Assembly: GCA_963745205.1 (NCBI GenBank)
Contig: CAVUWX010000021.1
Location: 76,700 to 140,699 of the forward strand
Source of the DNA: Hyphomicrobium_A sp963745205
Lineage (GTDB): Bacteria; Pseudomonadota; Alphaproteobacteria; Rhizobiales; Hyphomicrobiaceae
Direction of reading: 5' to 3'
DNA length: 64,000 bases
Shown: piece after piece, positions 31,138-45,347 of the stretch
Numbering within the stretch: position 1 is the stretch's first letter
Layout of the letters: each line of letters starts with the position of its first letter
Position numbers and translations under genes: made by a program
Notes under the pieces: model-generated
The model's input: only the letters and a program-made list of their open reading frames with translations
Database searches by the model: none
Told to the model about the DNA's origin: nothing

Positions 31138-32083
31138 CGTCGACCCCGAGATAGGCATCGAACGCGGCCCAGAAGCGCGTGCGCACGGCATCGGTCTCCT
31201 GCAGGATCTCGTGGCGAGAGTTCGGCATCAGGATGCACGAGGCGACCTTCACCCGCACCGCGAAGGCCTCGATTGCCGGCGTGGAGACGACCGTGTCGTC
31301 GCTCGCCGCGAAGATCAGGAGCGGCACGTGGATCTGCGAGGGATAATCGGGGTGCGAGATGCGGGCGCAGGAGCGCAGCGCAGATTTGAGCCAGCCGATG
31401 GTCGGGGAGCCGAGCCCCAGATCCGGAGCAAGGTCGAGCACCGCCTTGGTGCGCGCCCAGCGCTCGTGATCGCAGGTCAGCGAGTTGCCCTCGAAGGGAT
31501 AGGTCAATTCCAGCCGGTCCGACCCGCCCATGACGTAGGCGGTCGACATCCCGAGCAGCGAGCTGAGCTCGGCATAGGCGCGCGCCTGGAAGGGGCGGGG
31601 ACCTACGATACTCTCGTGGATGGAGATCATCGGCGACGCCAGCACGATGCGCTCAAACCACAGGCCCGGCATGGTCGCGTTGCGCAGGAGAATGTTGCCG
31701 CCCATCGAATGCGCGAGCCCGATGAAGGGCGGCGGGCAATCGGGAAGCACAATGTCCTTCATGAAACGCACGAGGTCGCGGTCGTACTCCCAGAAGCCGC
31801 GGACGTGGCCCTTGCGCGGGTTTGACAGCATGCGCTGCGAGCCGCCCTGCCCGCGCCAGTCCATGGTCGCCACGGCAAAGCCGCGACGGCGCAAATCCGC
31901 GATCACCTCGAAATATTTCTCGATGAACTCGGTGCGGCCCCCGAACAGGCAGATCGTGCCCCGCCGCGGCATGCGCGTCGCGTCCCAGCGGGCGTACCTG
32001 AGCTGCGCCCCGTCGTAGCCCCGGAACGCCCCGACAGTTGCCCCGCTGGGAACCGGATTCTTTGCGAGCGTGACGAGTTCCAT
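31124..32083 (-). CDS. alpha/beta hydrolase, lysophospholipase-like
   Basis: 319 residues of the serine aminopeptidase S33 / lysophospholipase L2 group. The nucleophile is the Ser in GLAHSMGGNILLRN, the acid is probably Asp in FAASDDTVVS, and the base is His in MPNSRHEILQE. TMDWRGQGGSQR is the oxyanion-side strand. There is no signal peptide. The substrate is probably a monoacyl glycerolipid, by family only. Confidence 0.87.
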   Translation of the reverse strand: MELVTLAKNPVPSGATVGAFRGYDGAQLRYARWDATRMPRRGTICLFGGRTEFIEKYFEVIADLRRRGFAVATMDWRGQGGSQRMLSNPRKGHVRGFWEYDRDLVRFMKDIVLPDCPPPFIGLAHSMGGNILLRNATMPGLWFERIVLASPMISIHESIVGPRPFQARAYAELSSLLGMSTAYVMGGSDRLELTYPFEGNSLTCDHERWARTKAVLDLAPDLGLGSPTIGWLKSALRSCARISHPDYPSQIHVPLLIFAASDDTVVSTPAIEAFAVRVKVASCILMPNSRHEILQETDAVRTRFWAAFDAYLGVDAKVA

Positions 32084-32174
32084 CCTACCCCCGGCGGCAG
32101 CCCAACTCTTCTTGCATCATACAGAGAGCCGTGCGCCGCGACAGGTCAGGAGGTCACGTTAAACGGTGGAGCGT

Positions 32175-32636
32175 TTAGTAGGGCCGCGGCCAGAACCGTC
32201 GAGGTCCGTAGCCATAGCCGCCGAAGCCGCCGTATGCGTACGGGCCCTGCGCGGCGCGCGGTCCGAATACGGGCCGAGCGTCCACGACCTCGCCCGAGCA
32301 GCGGTCGATCGTCAGATCGAAGAGCCGCCCGGATGGGCGCCGCGCCTGCACCAGGATCACGCGGCCCCTCGGGTCGAAGTCGCGGAAATCGCCCCAGCCT
32401 TCCGAGAGTAGCCGGTCGCGGACCACCTCACGGGGCACGCACGGGGCGCCGCGGTCGGCGTAGCGCGGCGGATAGGGCGGCTCGAAGTCCGCCGGGGGCT
32501 GAGCGTAGCGCTCATAGCGCGGCGGACCCTGGCCGTAGCCGTCCTCATAAAGGTCTGCAGCGGAGACGGGCGGAGCAAATGCGAAAAGCGATGCGGCAAC
32601 AGCAGACGCCGCAGCAAGACGAGCTGATGCTGACAT
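32175..32636 (-). CDS. secreted hypothetical protein, Gly/Tyr/Pro-rich
   Basis: 153 residues from the ATG at 32636. A clear signal peptide (SAVAASLFAFAPPVSAADLY) is followed by a Tyr/Pro-rich stretch and a compact domain (CVPREVVRDRLLSEGWGDFR, then VILVQARRPSGRLFDLTIDR) that looks like a PepSY-type fold, then a Gly/Tyr tail. Similar exported proteins are common in Hyphomicrobiales. The function is unknown. Confidence 0.75.
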   Translation of the reverse strand: MSASARLAAASAVAASLFAFAPPVSAADLYEDGYGQGPPRYERYAQPPADFEPPYPPRYADRGAPCVPREVVRDRLLSEGWGDFRDFDPRGRVILVQARRPSGRLFDLTIDRCSGEVVDARPVFGPRAAQGPYAYGGFGGYGYGPRRFWPRPY

Positions 32637-32828
32637 ATGGACACCCCTCGAGGTCTGAATTTGCGCTACGCCCCTAAAGCCCCTCCAGAGTGATGGTTCC
32701 AACATGAACCCAACCTGAAGGAGCGCGATTTTCCGTTGCCTGAAGGCAACTTGGGCCCGCCCTCGATTGCGTTCCATATTAGGTGAGCCGGGCTCTTGAA
32801 CCGGCCAAGACGGCCCCTAAATCAAGGC

Positions 32829-32917
32829 TGCGCATGCCCCAAGGGGGTGCGCACTGCGGATCGGCCTGGCCTTCGGGCGGGCCTCCACATGTCGCTTCAT
32901 TCTAAGGAGGATATGTC
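32829..32917 (+). promoter_or_regulatory. ROSE-like RNA thermometer in the hsp20 leader
   Basis: Three hairpins precede hsp20: 32829-32853 (TGCGCA arms, loop AAG), 32863-32883 (UUCG tetraloop) and 32888-32915. The last pairs CATG-TCGCT with AGGA-TATG, sealing the ribosome site AGGAGGA (32905-32911). TCGCT fits the ROSE anti-SD consensus U(U/C)GCU, whose G pairs non-canonically with the SD. ROSE elements repress small heat-shock genes at low temperature in rhizobia by melting on heating. Confidence 0.75.
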
Positions 32918-33364
32918 ATGCGAGAGTTCGACTTTGCCCCCCTCTACCGTTCGACCGTCGGCTTCGATCGGCTTGCCCAGCTCTTGGACAGCGTCGGCGG
33001 CTATGACGTCGACGGCTACCCGCCCTACAACATCGAGCGTCTCGGCGACAACGAGTACCGGATTTCGATGGCGGTCGCGGGCTTTCACAAGGACGAGTTC
33101 AAGATTGACGTGAAGGAGACGACGCTCGTCGTGAGCGGGCAGAAGCAGCCCGACGACAAGGAGCGCACCTTCCTGCACCGCGGCATCGCTGCGCGCTCTT
33201 TCGAGCGCCGCTTCCAGCTTGCCGACTACGTCGAGGTCAAGGGCGCCGACTTCGAGGACGGCCTTTTGCACATCGATCTCGTGCGCAACCTGCCCGAGCG
33301 CATGAAGCCGCGCACGATCACCGTCGGATCGGGCGAGCCCAAGCAGCTCGAGGCCACCGCCTGA
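32918..33364 (+). CDS. Hsp20-family small heat-shock protein
   Basis: 148 residues, an ATP-independent holdase of the IbpA/HspA type. The alpha-crystallin domain spans about 35-130 (NEYRISMAVAGFHKDEFKID, VVSGQKQ, FERRFQLADYVEVKGADFED, GLLHIDLVRNLPE). The N-terminal FDRLAQLLD segment and the position behind a ROSE leader match the rhizobial class A hsp genes. A strong hairpin terminator follows. Confidence 0.95.
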   Translation: MREFDFAPLYRSTVGFDRLAQLLDSVGGYDVDGYPPYNIERLGDNEYRISMAVAGFHKDEFKIDVKETTLVVSGQKQPDDKERTFLHRGIAARSFERRFQLADYVEVKGADFEDGLLHIDLVRNLPERMKPRTITVGSGEPKQLEATA

Positions 33365-33396
33365 CGCGCTTGAGCGCAATTTGAGCCGAAGGCCTG

Positions 33397-33435
33397 AAGG
33401 AGCGGCCGCCCGCAAGCAAGCGGCGGCCGCTCCTT
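33397..33435 (+). terminator. hairpin terminator after hsp20
   Basis: A 14-bp perfect stem (arms 33397-33410 and 33422-33435) with an 11-base loop, 33 bp after the hsp20 stop. The T-run is poor (TTGCTGAATTATT), so termination may be partial. Confidence 0.6.
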
Positions 33436-33728
33436 GCTGAATTATTGCTCGTCGCAAGTCGACGGGGCGCAGCCTGCCGCCGGCGGAGTTTCGCGCCAGG
33501 ATGCGCTTGTGCAACAACTTGAAATCTGCGAAGCTCGGGCAAAAGGTCAGCACCCCTGTCCTTTATTGCGGCAGGGCCGGAGACGCGGAGGGGCCGTCAA
33601 ACGGCGCTTCGTTGTCCGCTGCAATTTGACAAGCCACCTGGAGAACCGATCATTTCGATCGAAAGAGGCGCCGAGGGCGTTGTGAAAGCGCACCGCGCCG
33701 CACCGAGGTCGCAGTAGGTCGCAGTAGA
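33436..33728. other. leader region of the gltBD operon
   Basis: About 290 bp with no gene recognised. It lies upstream of gltB and must carry its promoter. No NtrC- or sigma-54-type box stood out by eye. Confidence 0.35.
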
Positions 33729-38444
<4,716 letters not shown>

Positions 38445-38530
38445 GGTCATTCCCCCCTCTGTGAAATGATGACGAAGGCTGCGGCACGAAGCGCGACGAG
38501 CGCGGGCGCGGCTCCCGACAGGAAACGCGA

Positions 38531-39974
38531 ATGGGCAAGGTCACGGGCTTTCTCGAGTTCAAGCGGATGGACGCCAAATACGCGCCCGTCACCGAGCGCG
38601 TGAAGCATTGGCATGAGTTCGTGCTGCCGCCCTCCGAGGACGACGCCAAGATCCAAGCCGCGCGCTGCATGGATTGCGGTATCCCGTACTGCCACACGGG
38701 CTGCCCCGTGAACAACCAGATCCCCGACTGGAACGACCTCGTCTATCACGGCGACTGGAAGCAGGCGGCGGGCAACCTCCACTCGACCAACAACTTCCCC
38801 GAAGTGACCGGGCGCGTGTGTCCGGCGCCGTGCGAGGCTGCGTGCACGCTCAATATCGACGACGTGCCGGTCACCATCAAGACGATCGAGGCGGCGATCG
38901 CCGACCGCGGCTTCAAGGAAGGGTGGATCGTACCCGAACCGCCGGAGACGAAGACCGGCAAGCGCATTGCCATCGTCGGCTCCGGCCCCGCCGGCCTCGC
39001 CGCGGCCCAGCAGCTCGCGCGCGCCGGCCACGACGTGCACGTCTACGAGAGGAACGCCAAGCCCGGCGGCCTCCTGCGCTATGGCATCCCCGACTTCAAG
39101 ATGGAGAAGGGCATCGTCGAGCGGCGCGTGAAGCAGATGGAGGCCGAGGGCGTGACCTTCCACTGCAACGTCAACGTCGGCAAGACCGTCTCGGCGAAAG
39201 AGCTCGCCGAGAAGCACGACGCCCTTCTTCTCGCCGGCGGCTCGGAAGCGCCGTTCGACTTCTTCGCAAAATCGCCGGGACGCGATCTCGACGGCATCCA
39301 CTTCGCCATGGAGTTCCTGCCGCAGCAGAACCGGCGCGTGTCCGGCGAATTGCCCGCAATCACGGATTCCAAGGAGATCAGCGCCAAGGACAAGCACGTC
39401 ATCGTCATCGGCGGCGGCGACACGGGCTCCGACTGCATCGGCACCTCGTTCCGGCAAGGGGCGAAGTCGGTGACGCAGCTCGAGATCATGCCGATGCCGC
39501 CCGAGCACGAGAACAAGGCGCTCTCCTGGCCGCACTGGCCGCTTGAAGCTGCGCGTCTCCTCGAGCCAAGCGGAAGGCGCGAAGGTCGAATACTCCGTCT
39601 CGACGACGGGCTTCTCCGGCGCCAACGGCCGCGTGGAGAAGCTGCATCTCGTGCACGTCGACCCCAAGCTGCAGCCGGTTCCCGGCAGCGACACCCACCT
39701 CCCTGCCGAGCTGGTGCTGTTCGCCATGGGCTTCTCGGGCCCCCTCGAGGAGGGACCGGTCAGCGACCTCGGGCTCGAGGTGGTCGCGCGCGGCCGCTTC
39801 AAGGGCCTCGGCGCGGACGAGCGCGATTACAAGGTTCCGGGCCAGGAGAAGGTGTTCGCCGCGGGCGACATCCGCCGCGGGCAATCGCTCGTCGTGTGGG
39901 CGATCCGCGAAGGCCGGCAGGCGGCGCAGGCTATCGACAAGTTCCTGATGGGCAAGACGGCGTTGCCGCGCTGA
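38531..39974 (+). CDS. gltD: glutamate synthase small subunit, broken by a one-base insertion
   Basis: FAD/NADPH flavoprotein that feeds electrons to GltB; about 480 residues when repaired. N-terminal 4Fe-4S cysteines are in ARCMDCGIPYCHTGCPVNNQ and CPAPCEAAC. The FAD site is IAIVGSGPAGLAAAQQLARA and the NADPH site VIVIGGGDTGSDC. Near 39543 an extra T in the expected WPHWPLKLRVSSS shifts the frame; the remainder (KVEYSVSTTGF to KTALPR) is intact. It follows gltB by 86 bp, an operon. Confidence 0.94.
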
Positions 39975-40214
39975 CACTCATCCCCGTCTTCGACCTCGCC
40001 AAGCGGACGCGGCGGAGCGACAGTTCCATGAATTGAAAGGCCCATAAGCGAACCTTCTTCGCGGAGAGGAGTGCGGCCCTAGAAATATAGGGGCCGCGAT
40101 AGTATCGGCCTGCCTAGCAATACGATTTCGGCCAGGAACTGAACGCAGTCTCTCCTCCCGCTCACGACCGCATGGCCGCGAACCAGCGCAGAGATCTAAG
40201 GGATGTTTCGAAGT

Positions 40215-40242
40215 CGCTCATCCCCCGAACGGGGGACGAGCG
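40215..40242. terminator. hairpin between convergent gltD and cupredoxin genes
   Basis: Arms CGCTC-A-TCCCCC and GGGGGA-C-GAGCG pair over 11 bp with one mismatch around a GAAC loop. It lies in the 302-bp convergent gap (39975-40276) that holds no gene. It lacks a T-run, so its role as a shared terminator is tentative. Confidence 0.45.
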
Positions 40243-40276
40243 CCCAAGTGCGCCAAAGACGTGCACGTCAGGCTGA

Positions 40277-40720
40277 TCAATACCCGTCGTACGACGGCTT
40301 GGGCGGCGCCTTGGCCGGGGGCTTCTCCGGCTTGGCCGGAGCTTCGGCGGCCGCCGTCACCGTGATCGTCCCCTTCATGCTCTTGGGATGAATGACGCAG
40401 TGATAATGGATGGTGCCAGCGGCTTTGAACTTTTGCGTCGGCGTGGTGGAGCTGTCGAACGTGCTCGTGTCCGTCAAGGCGTCATCCTCGGTGTCGGGCA
40501 CGAGCTGATGCGGGACGTCGGCATCCTTCGCCACCCATTTGACGGACTGACCGGCGGTAATTTTCGCGTTCGGATCGGAGAATACGAACTTGCCGTCGGC
40601 GTTCTTGACGATCTCGATCGTTTTCACGTCGTCGGCCGCGGATGCGGGCGACAGGTGCCAAAAGAGGAAGGCGGCGGCGAGGCCGGTGAGACTAATCGCG
40701 AGAAGCAAATATCTGCGCAT
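40277..40720 (-). CDS. secreted cupredoxin-domain (plastocyanin-like) protein
   Basis: 147 residues: signal peptide (LLLAISLTGLAAAFLFWHLS), then a type 1 copper domain with ligands His in DADVPHQLVPD and Cys/His/Met in HYHCVIHPKSMKG, then a Pro/Lys/Ala-rich tail. It probably carries electrons in the periplasm. The SGNH hydrolase gene lies just upstream on the same strand. Confidence 0.85.
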   Translation of the reverse strand: MRRYLLLAISLTGLAAAFLFWHLSPASAADDVKTIEIVKNADGKFVFSDPNAKITAGQSVKWVAKDADVPHQLVPDTEDDALTDTSTFDSSTTPTQKFKAAGTIHYHCVIHPKSMKGTITVTAAAEAPAKPEKPPAKAPPKPSYDGY

Positions 40721-40749
40721 GGCAACTCTCCATTACTGACACCAAGAAT

Positions 40750-42064
40750 CTAGCGGCGTTTGTCCTTCTGGGTCGCGGGCGCCGGAGCAGGCGGCGGCTC
40801 GGGCGTGACGGCCTCGGCGGTCGCCTGCGGACGCGGCCAGGTGAAATCGTCGGCGCGGCCGGGCTTGGGCGGCAGCCGGTCGCCGCGCTCGAACACGCGG
40901 AAATAGGGCGTCTGCGTGGGCGACAGCCGGTGGCGGCCATCGGCCCCCCGTGGCGGCACGATCGAGCTCATGACAGTGAGACCGCCGGGGATCTGGTCGA
41001 TCAGGATGTCGCCCATCTGCGCGGCCTTGTCGGGGCTCTGCTTGCGCGTCACCAGCGCCACGACGGAGGCGGGAATAGCGGGACGCACGATATCGACCGA
41101 GACAATTTGCTCGGTGCCGCCCGGTGCCGCCACCTTGATGTCGACCTTGCCGGTCTCCGCCTTCTGCTCGCGGCCCGCTTCGTCGGGCGGTAGCGCGGGG
41201 CTCGCCTCCTTGGGCTTCTGCTTCTGTCCCGCGGGCGCCGGTGCGGCTTCGGCCTTGAGGCGCGCCCGATCGGGATTGACGCGTGCCTGCTCGGCGTCGT
41301 CGCCCGCGAGCGGGACCGCGCGCTCGTCCTTCGCCTGCTGCAGATCACGGCGCAGGTCGCGCTCCACGAAGTGGGCGAGCTTGCGGTAGCCGATGTCGGT
41401 GAAGTGGACGCCGTCGGTGTCGCGCAGACGGGCGACCTTGCCGGTGATGTCGGGGCCGTAGTCGCTGTAGCCGCCGCCCTCGTCGACAAAGCTCGCGTAG
41501 GCGTCGATGTAGTGGACGCCGTTCAAGTAGGCGCGCTCACGGAACACGTCGTTCATGAGCTGCGCGCGCTCGTTGTCCTGCCAGCGCCGCATGTTGGGCA
41601 GTCCGACCCAATAGACGGCGCGGCCACCCTTGCGCAGGATCTTCATCACGCGGTCGACGCGGGCGCCGTATTCGTCGCGCCAGCCGCCCTGCTGGCCGGA
41701 GGCTTGGCGTGGGCCCACGTTGTAGCGGTCCTGGGCGCCGAGCATGACGATCGCTATGTGGCTCGGATCGTTGGCGAAGGCCTGCTCGAGCGCGTTGAGA
41801 TCGCCGTCGGTGCGGTTGAGCATGAGCGCCGGCAGGTCGTAGCGCTTTTTCGAGATCGCCACGCCGGGACCGGTGGAGAAGGTTTCCGCCAACCCGGTCA
41901 TCAGGCCGTCTGCCAGCCAGTCGCCGACGATTTGCACCTGATAGGTGTCGTTCTCCGGGAACGGGCGTGATGAAGCTGCCGCCGAGCCCGTTGTCCTGCG
42001 CGAAGACCGGGATAGCCCGCACGAGAAGCAGAGCGGAGAGGAGGGCGGTGAGGACGGCGCGCAT
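40750..42064 (-). CDS. secreted SGNH/GDSL hydrolase (DUF459), frameshifted
   Basis: About 438 residues when repaired. It starts with a signal peptide (MRAVLTALLSALLLVRAIPV). Near 41963 an extra G breaks the frame before ENDTYQVQIVGDWLADGLMT, which holds the block-I catalytic Ser-equivalent segment of this divergent family (GDWLADG). IAIVMLGAQDRYNV is the block-III GxND site, and DTDGVHFTDIGYRKLAHF carries the catalytic Asp/His. A Lys/Pro/Ala-rich tail follows. The DUF459 branch is thought to act on cell-envelope carbohydrate esters; the substrate is unproven. Confidence 0.82.
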
Positions 42065-42212
42065 CACGTTCGCTCGCTCGTTAACGCGCATGCCGGCGGA
42101 CGCGCGAATCCATGGGCGACGCAGCAGTATTCACCCCTGCGTCGCCCATGCACAAGGCGGAAACATGACCGCATCCTGGGCCAAGCCACGGCTGGGAAGG
42201 GGAGCGGCCGCG

Positions 42213-42801
42213 TCAGGCCGCCCGCCTTGCCTTCTTAACGCTCTTCAAGCGCACCGGCGCCTGCCGCGAGCGGGCCGCCTGCCACTTGAGGTCGTCGAGC
42301 TCCGACCCGCGGTGGTGCGTTTTCACGACCACGTCGCGAGCGCTGAAGGCCTCGCGCAGGACGTCGATGCACTTCTGCGGCTGGGCGTGTCCGCACATGA
42401 AGACGTCGAGCGCAGCGTAATCGGCTTCCGGCCAGCTATGGATGGATATGTGACTCTCCGAGAGCACGGCCACACCCGACACGCCGCCATTGGGCGTGAA
42501 GTGATGCAGGTGGATGTGCAGGAGCGTCGCGCCCGCCACCTCCACGCATCGCTTGAGCGTGCGCTTGATGTGCTCCAGGTCATCGAGCCGTCGGGCGCCG
42601 AACAGGTCCACGATGAGGTGGGTGCCGGCGAACCGAACGCCATCGCGCTCGATGAAAAAGTCCTTCCTGTCTTCGTGCCCCACGTGGGCACAGTCTTCGT
42701 GCGCTACATGCGCAGCAACACGACGATGATCTTCCTCTTGGGCGGTGCTTGAACGAGTTCAAGTCCATCCCCAATTGGAAGAGGGTGTCATTAAAGGCCA
42801 T
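42213..42801 (-). CDS. speD: S-adenosylmethionine decarboxylase proenzyme, frameshifted
   Basis: Makes decarboxylated SAM, the aminopropyl donor for spermidine; about 196 residues when repaired. The enzyme self-cleaves to create a pyruvoyl group at the Ser in LSESHISIHSWPE, which is present; the conserved DLFGARRLDDLEHI and MCGHAQPQKC are also seen. An extra A near 42750 splits MAFNDTLFQLGMDLNSF from STAQEEDHRRVAAHVA. The start lies at the foot of a long structured leader. No spermidine synthase gene is adjacent. Confidence 0.9.
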
Positions 42802-42912
42802 ATGACCCTCCCCAACCAGGTAGATAGAGGTGACCCGTCCGCTCCTTACCTTTGGGGTTTCTGGAAAACCTCGACCTTAAGGGCAGGTGGACGAACGGAG
42901 AGGGGTCATATG
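42799..42912 (-). promoter_or_regulatory. structured leader that can sequester the speD ribosome site
   Basis: The ends pair: CATATGACCC (42799-42808) with GGGTCATATG (42903-42912), extended by two or more pairs past a bulge, so the speD SD (GGGGAGG) and ATG lie in the closing stem. Inside are CGTCC/GGACG, ACCT/AGGT and a GGTTT/AAACC hairpin, giving a nested rod. This is how a cis-regulatory RNA would look, possibly answering to polyamines or SAM. I could not assign it to a known riboswitch family. Confidence 0.55.
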
Positions 42913-42936
42913 AGGCACACCCCCCCCCTACGCAAG

Positions 42937-42965
42937 AAAAAATTTGCCCGCGGGGCAAAAAATTT
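42937..42965 (-). terminator. Rho-independent terminator of the AsmA gene
   Basis: Perfect 7-bp stem TTTGCCC/GGGCAAA with a GCG loop, flanked by A6 on the left and AATTTT on the right. On the minus strand it ends in TTTTTT. It lies about 105 bp after the AsmA stop and may work both ways. Confidence 0.7.
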
Positions 42966-43070
42966 TGCCCGCGCCGCGCGCGCGAACTTCACGCGGGCCT
43001 TTTTGAGCGCAATTGCGAAGCTCGAGAGCGGGCGCAAACGCACAGCGCGCGGCGAGTTGGCGCGGCTCGT

Positions 43071-45347
43071 CTACTTGCCGAAGATTTTGTCGAGGAACTT
43101 CTCGGCCTTCGACGGCTCGCCGTTCTCGCCTTTCTTGAGCAGGTTGTCGATCGCCTCACCGACCTCCTTGCCACCAAGCTTCTTGCCGATCTCCTTTGCG
43201 GCATTGAGGTTCTTTTCGCTGTTGAGCGCGCCTTCGAGGTCGGGCTCGATCTTCGGCGCGCTCCAAGGCCCGGTCACATGCACAGGCACCTCGATCCCGG
43301 CGAGGTCCTGCTCGCCGCCTTCGCCTTCCGCGCTGGCAACGAGCGTCGGCTTCACCGTGTAGTCGAGGCTGCGCGCGGGCAGATCGATCGTGCCCGAGCC
43401 GGTGGCCCGCACTGCCGGGCCTGCGAGCTTCAGGTCCTCATTGCGGGCAACGCCGTCGGCGATGACGTAGCTTCCGGTGAGCGCGCTGAAGTCGGTCTTC
43501 TGCGAAGGCGAAGCCTCGATGTTCGGGATGTTGCCCTCCCGCAGCTCGCGCAGCGCACCCCCGAGGTTGAATCCGGCGACCGCGCCGTTACTGATGGCAA
43601 AGTCGCCATTACCGTTGATCGACTGCACGAGCGCCTCCTCGCTCACGCCATGGCCCTTGATCGAGAGGTTGCCGTTATACTTTCCAGACAGCCAATCAAT
43701 GCCGGCAAAGTCCTTCAAGAGCGGCTGGGCGGCGATGTCGGCGAGCGAGAAGTCGGCGGCGATCAGCGCCTCCTTGCCGGTGCCGTCGACCGTGATCCTG
43801 CCGCTGCCGCGGCCCTGGTAGAGGCTGATATCGGCGAAGGTCGTCTTGAGCACTCGGTCCTTGAGTGCCAGCGCCACCTCGGTGCTGTCGAGGCGCATGC
43901 CGCCATAGACGAGGCCGGCCACCGACAACTTGGCGTCGGCGTCGACGATGTCGAGGCCGGAGAGATCGAAGGGCTCGCCGCTCCAGCCGTCACGCTGGGT
44001 AAAGCCCTTGACCTGGGGCCCCGGGGGACCCGGCTGCTTGAGCAGATCGTCGATGGAGCCCGGCTCGGAGGGCGGCGGCGTCAGCGGAGCGGCCTTGGCC
44101 GCAGGCGCCGCGGCGGGTTGCTCGCCTTGCGAGCCGCGGGCAGCGTAGGTGTCGAGGTTGAGGCCAGAAACCTTGAGATCGGCCACCACGTGCGGACGCC
44201 TGCCCGAGGTGATGACGCCGATGGTGCCGGTCGCGGTCGCGCCATCGAGCGTGAGCTTGGCGTCGGAGAAGCGCCAAGTGTCGCCGCCCGCGCGCAGGGT
44301 GCCGTTAAGGGAGGCGGCGCCGAATCCCGAAGAGCGGGGCAGCTTGGTGCCAAGCCACTCGGCGAGCGTGCGCAGCGACGTCGTGTCGCCGCTGAGGCTG
44401 CCTTCGGCGGCGAAGTCGTTTTGCAGCGCGATCGTGCCATCAAAGCGCACGTTGAGCGGCCGGCCGGCGACGCTGAGCGCGAGCTTGGCCGGACGCTCCT
44501 GCACCAGATCGCCGAGCGATGTGATCTTGGCGTCGAAGGCGATCTTCTCGCTTTGAGACAGGAAGCTGCCCTTGGCGTCGACGCGGCCTGCGAGCGACGG
44601 CGCCTGCACCTCGGCGTCGATCGCCGTGATCTCCCGCGAGGTGCCGTTCCGCTCGTCGTTGTAGTGCGCGGTACCATCGATGATGCGGACATCGCCGAGC
44701 GAGAGCTCGCCGAGCTTGATGTCGTGGCGGCGCTCGGGCCCACCGGTGGCCGCCACCTGCATCGGAACGTCGGTGAGCGTGGTCGTGGCCTGTGCAAAGC
44801 GGACCGGCGCTGCGCCCGCCGCCATGTCCCAGCTGCGGCGGCCCTTGGCGTCGACGCGCAGGTTGAACACCGGCTTTTGCAGTACCAACCGGTCAACGGC
44901 GATCTCCTGGCGCACGAGCGGCCACAGGCGCACGCCCAGGTCCAGGCTCTGCGCAGTCAGAAGCGGCTCGCCACCCATGTCCGGCGGCGCCGACAGCGAC
45001 ACGTCGCGCACGCGCATGCCGACGGACGGGAAGAACGTGAACGACGCGGGCCCGGCGATCTTGAACTCGCGGCCGGTTTCAGCGCGCACCTCGGCGGCGA
45101 TCCGGTCGCGAATGAAATCGGTCGGCGGAGCGATCATCAGGAAGGTGACGGCGGCGATGCCGAGCCCGAGCAAGCCGATGCCGCCGTAGATCAGCCCTAC
45201 GAGAATCATGCTCTGCTGGCGCTCGGATGCGGAGCGCTGCGGCGGGCGCGGCCCCGATGGCCCGGTGGGGCCCGTCGGGCGAGCGTCTGGTAGGCGGTTG
45301 CCCTCGAGGCGAACCGGCTGCCTGCCGCGCGGCTTGAACTTCTTCAT
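43071..45347 (-). CDS. AsmA family protein
   Basis: About 758 residues from the ATG at 45347 (MKKFKPRGRQPVRLEG). A basic Pro-rich cytoplasmic lead is followed by one membrane helix (MILVGLIYGGIGLLGLGIAA) and a long periplasmic beta-rich part typical of AsmA/YhdR proteins, which form bridge-like lipid-transfer tubes between membranes. The AsmA C-terminal domain appears as GNGDFAISNGAVAGFNLGGA and RSLDYTVKPTLV. It is divergent from phaZ. Confidence 0.85.
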   Translation of the reverse strand: MKKFKPRGRQPVRLEGNRLPDARPTGPTGPSGPRPPQRSASERQQSMILVGLIYGGIGLLGLGIAAVTFLMIAPPTDFIRDRIAAEVRAETGREFKIAGPASFTFFPSVGMRVRDVSLSAPPDMGGEPLLTAQSLDLGVRLWPLVRQEIAVDRLVLQKPVFNLRVDAKGRRSWDMAAGAAPVRFAQATTTLTDVPMQVAATGGPERRHDIKLGELSLGDVRIIDGTAHYNDERNGTSREITAIDAEVQAPSLAGRVDAKGSFLSQSEKIAFDAKITSLGDLVQERPAKLALSVAGRPLNVRFDGTIALQNDFAAEGSLSGDTTSLRTLAEWLGTKLPRSSGFGAASLNGTLRAGGDTWRFSDAKLTLDGATATGTIGVITSGRRPHVVADLKVSGLNLDTYAARGSQGEQPAAAPAAKAAPLTPPPSEPGSIDDLLKQPGPPGPQVKGFTQRDGWSGEPFDLSGLDIVDADAKLSVAGLVYGGMRLDSTEVALALKDRVLKTTFADISLYQGRGSGRITVDGTGKEALIAADFSLADIAAQPLLKDFAGIDWLSGKYNGNLSIKGHGVSEEALVQSINGNGDFAISNGAVAGFNLGGALRELREGNIPNIEASPSQKTDFSALTGSYVIADGVARNEDLKLAGPAVRATGSGTIDLPARSLDYTVKPTLVASAEGEGGEQDLAGIEVPVHVTGPWSAPKIEPDLEGALNSEKNLNAAKEIGKKLGGKEVGEAIDNLLKKGENGEPSKAEKFLDKIFGK

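Noticed and set aside
42799..42912. SAM riboswitch upstream of speD
   Set aside because: I could not see the conserved core of SAM-I, SAM-II or SAM/SAH families, so only a generic structured leader is claimed.
42852..45293. 813-codon open frame opposite the AsmA gene
   Set aside because: Again a GC-driven antisense frame. It runs through the terminator and the AsmA gene and has an Arg/Glu/His-rich artefact composition.
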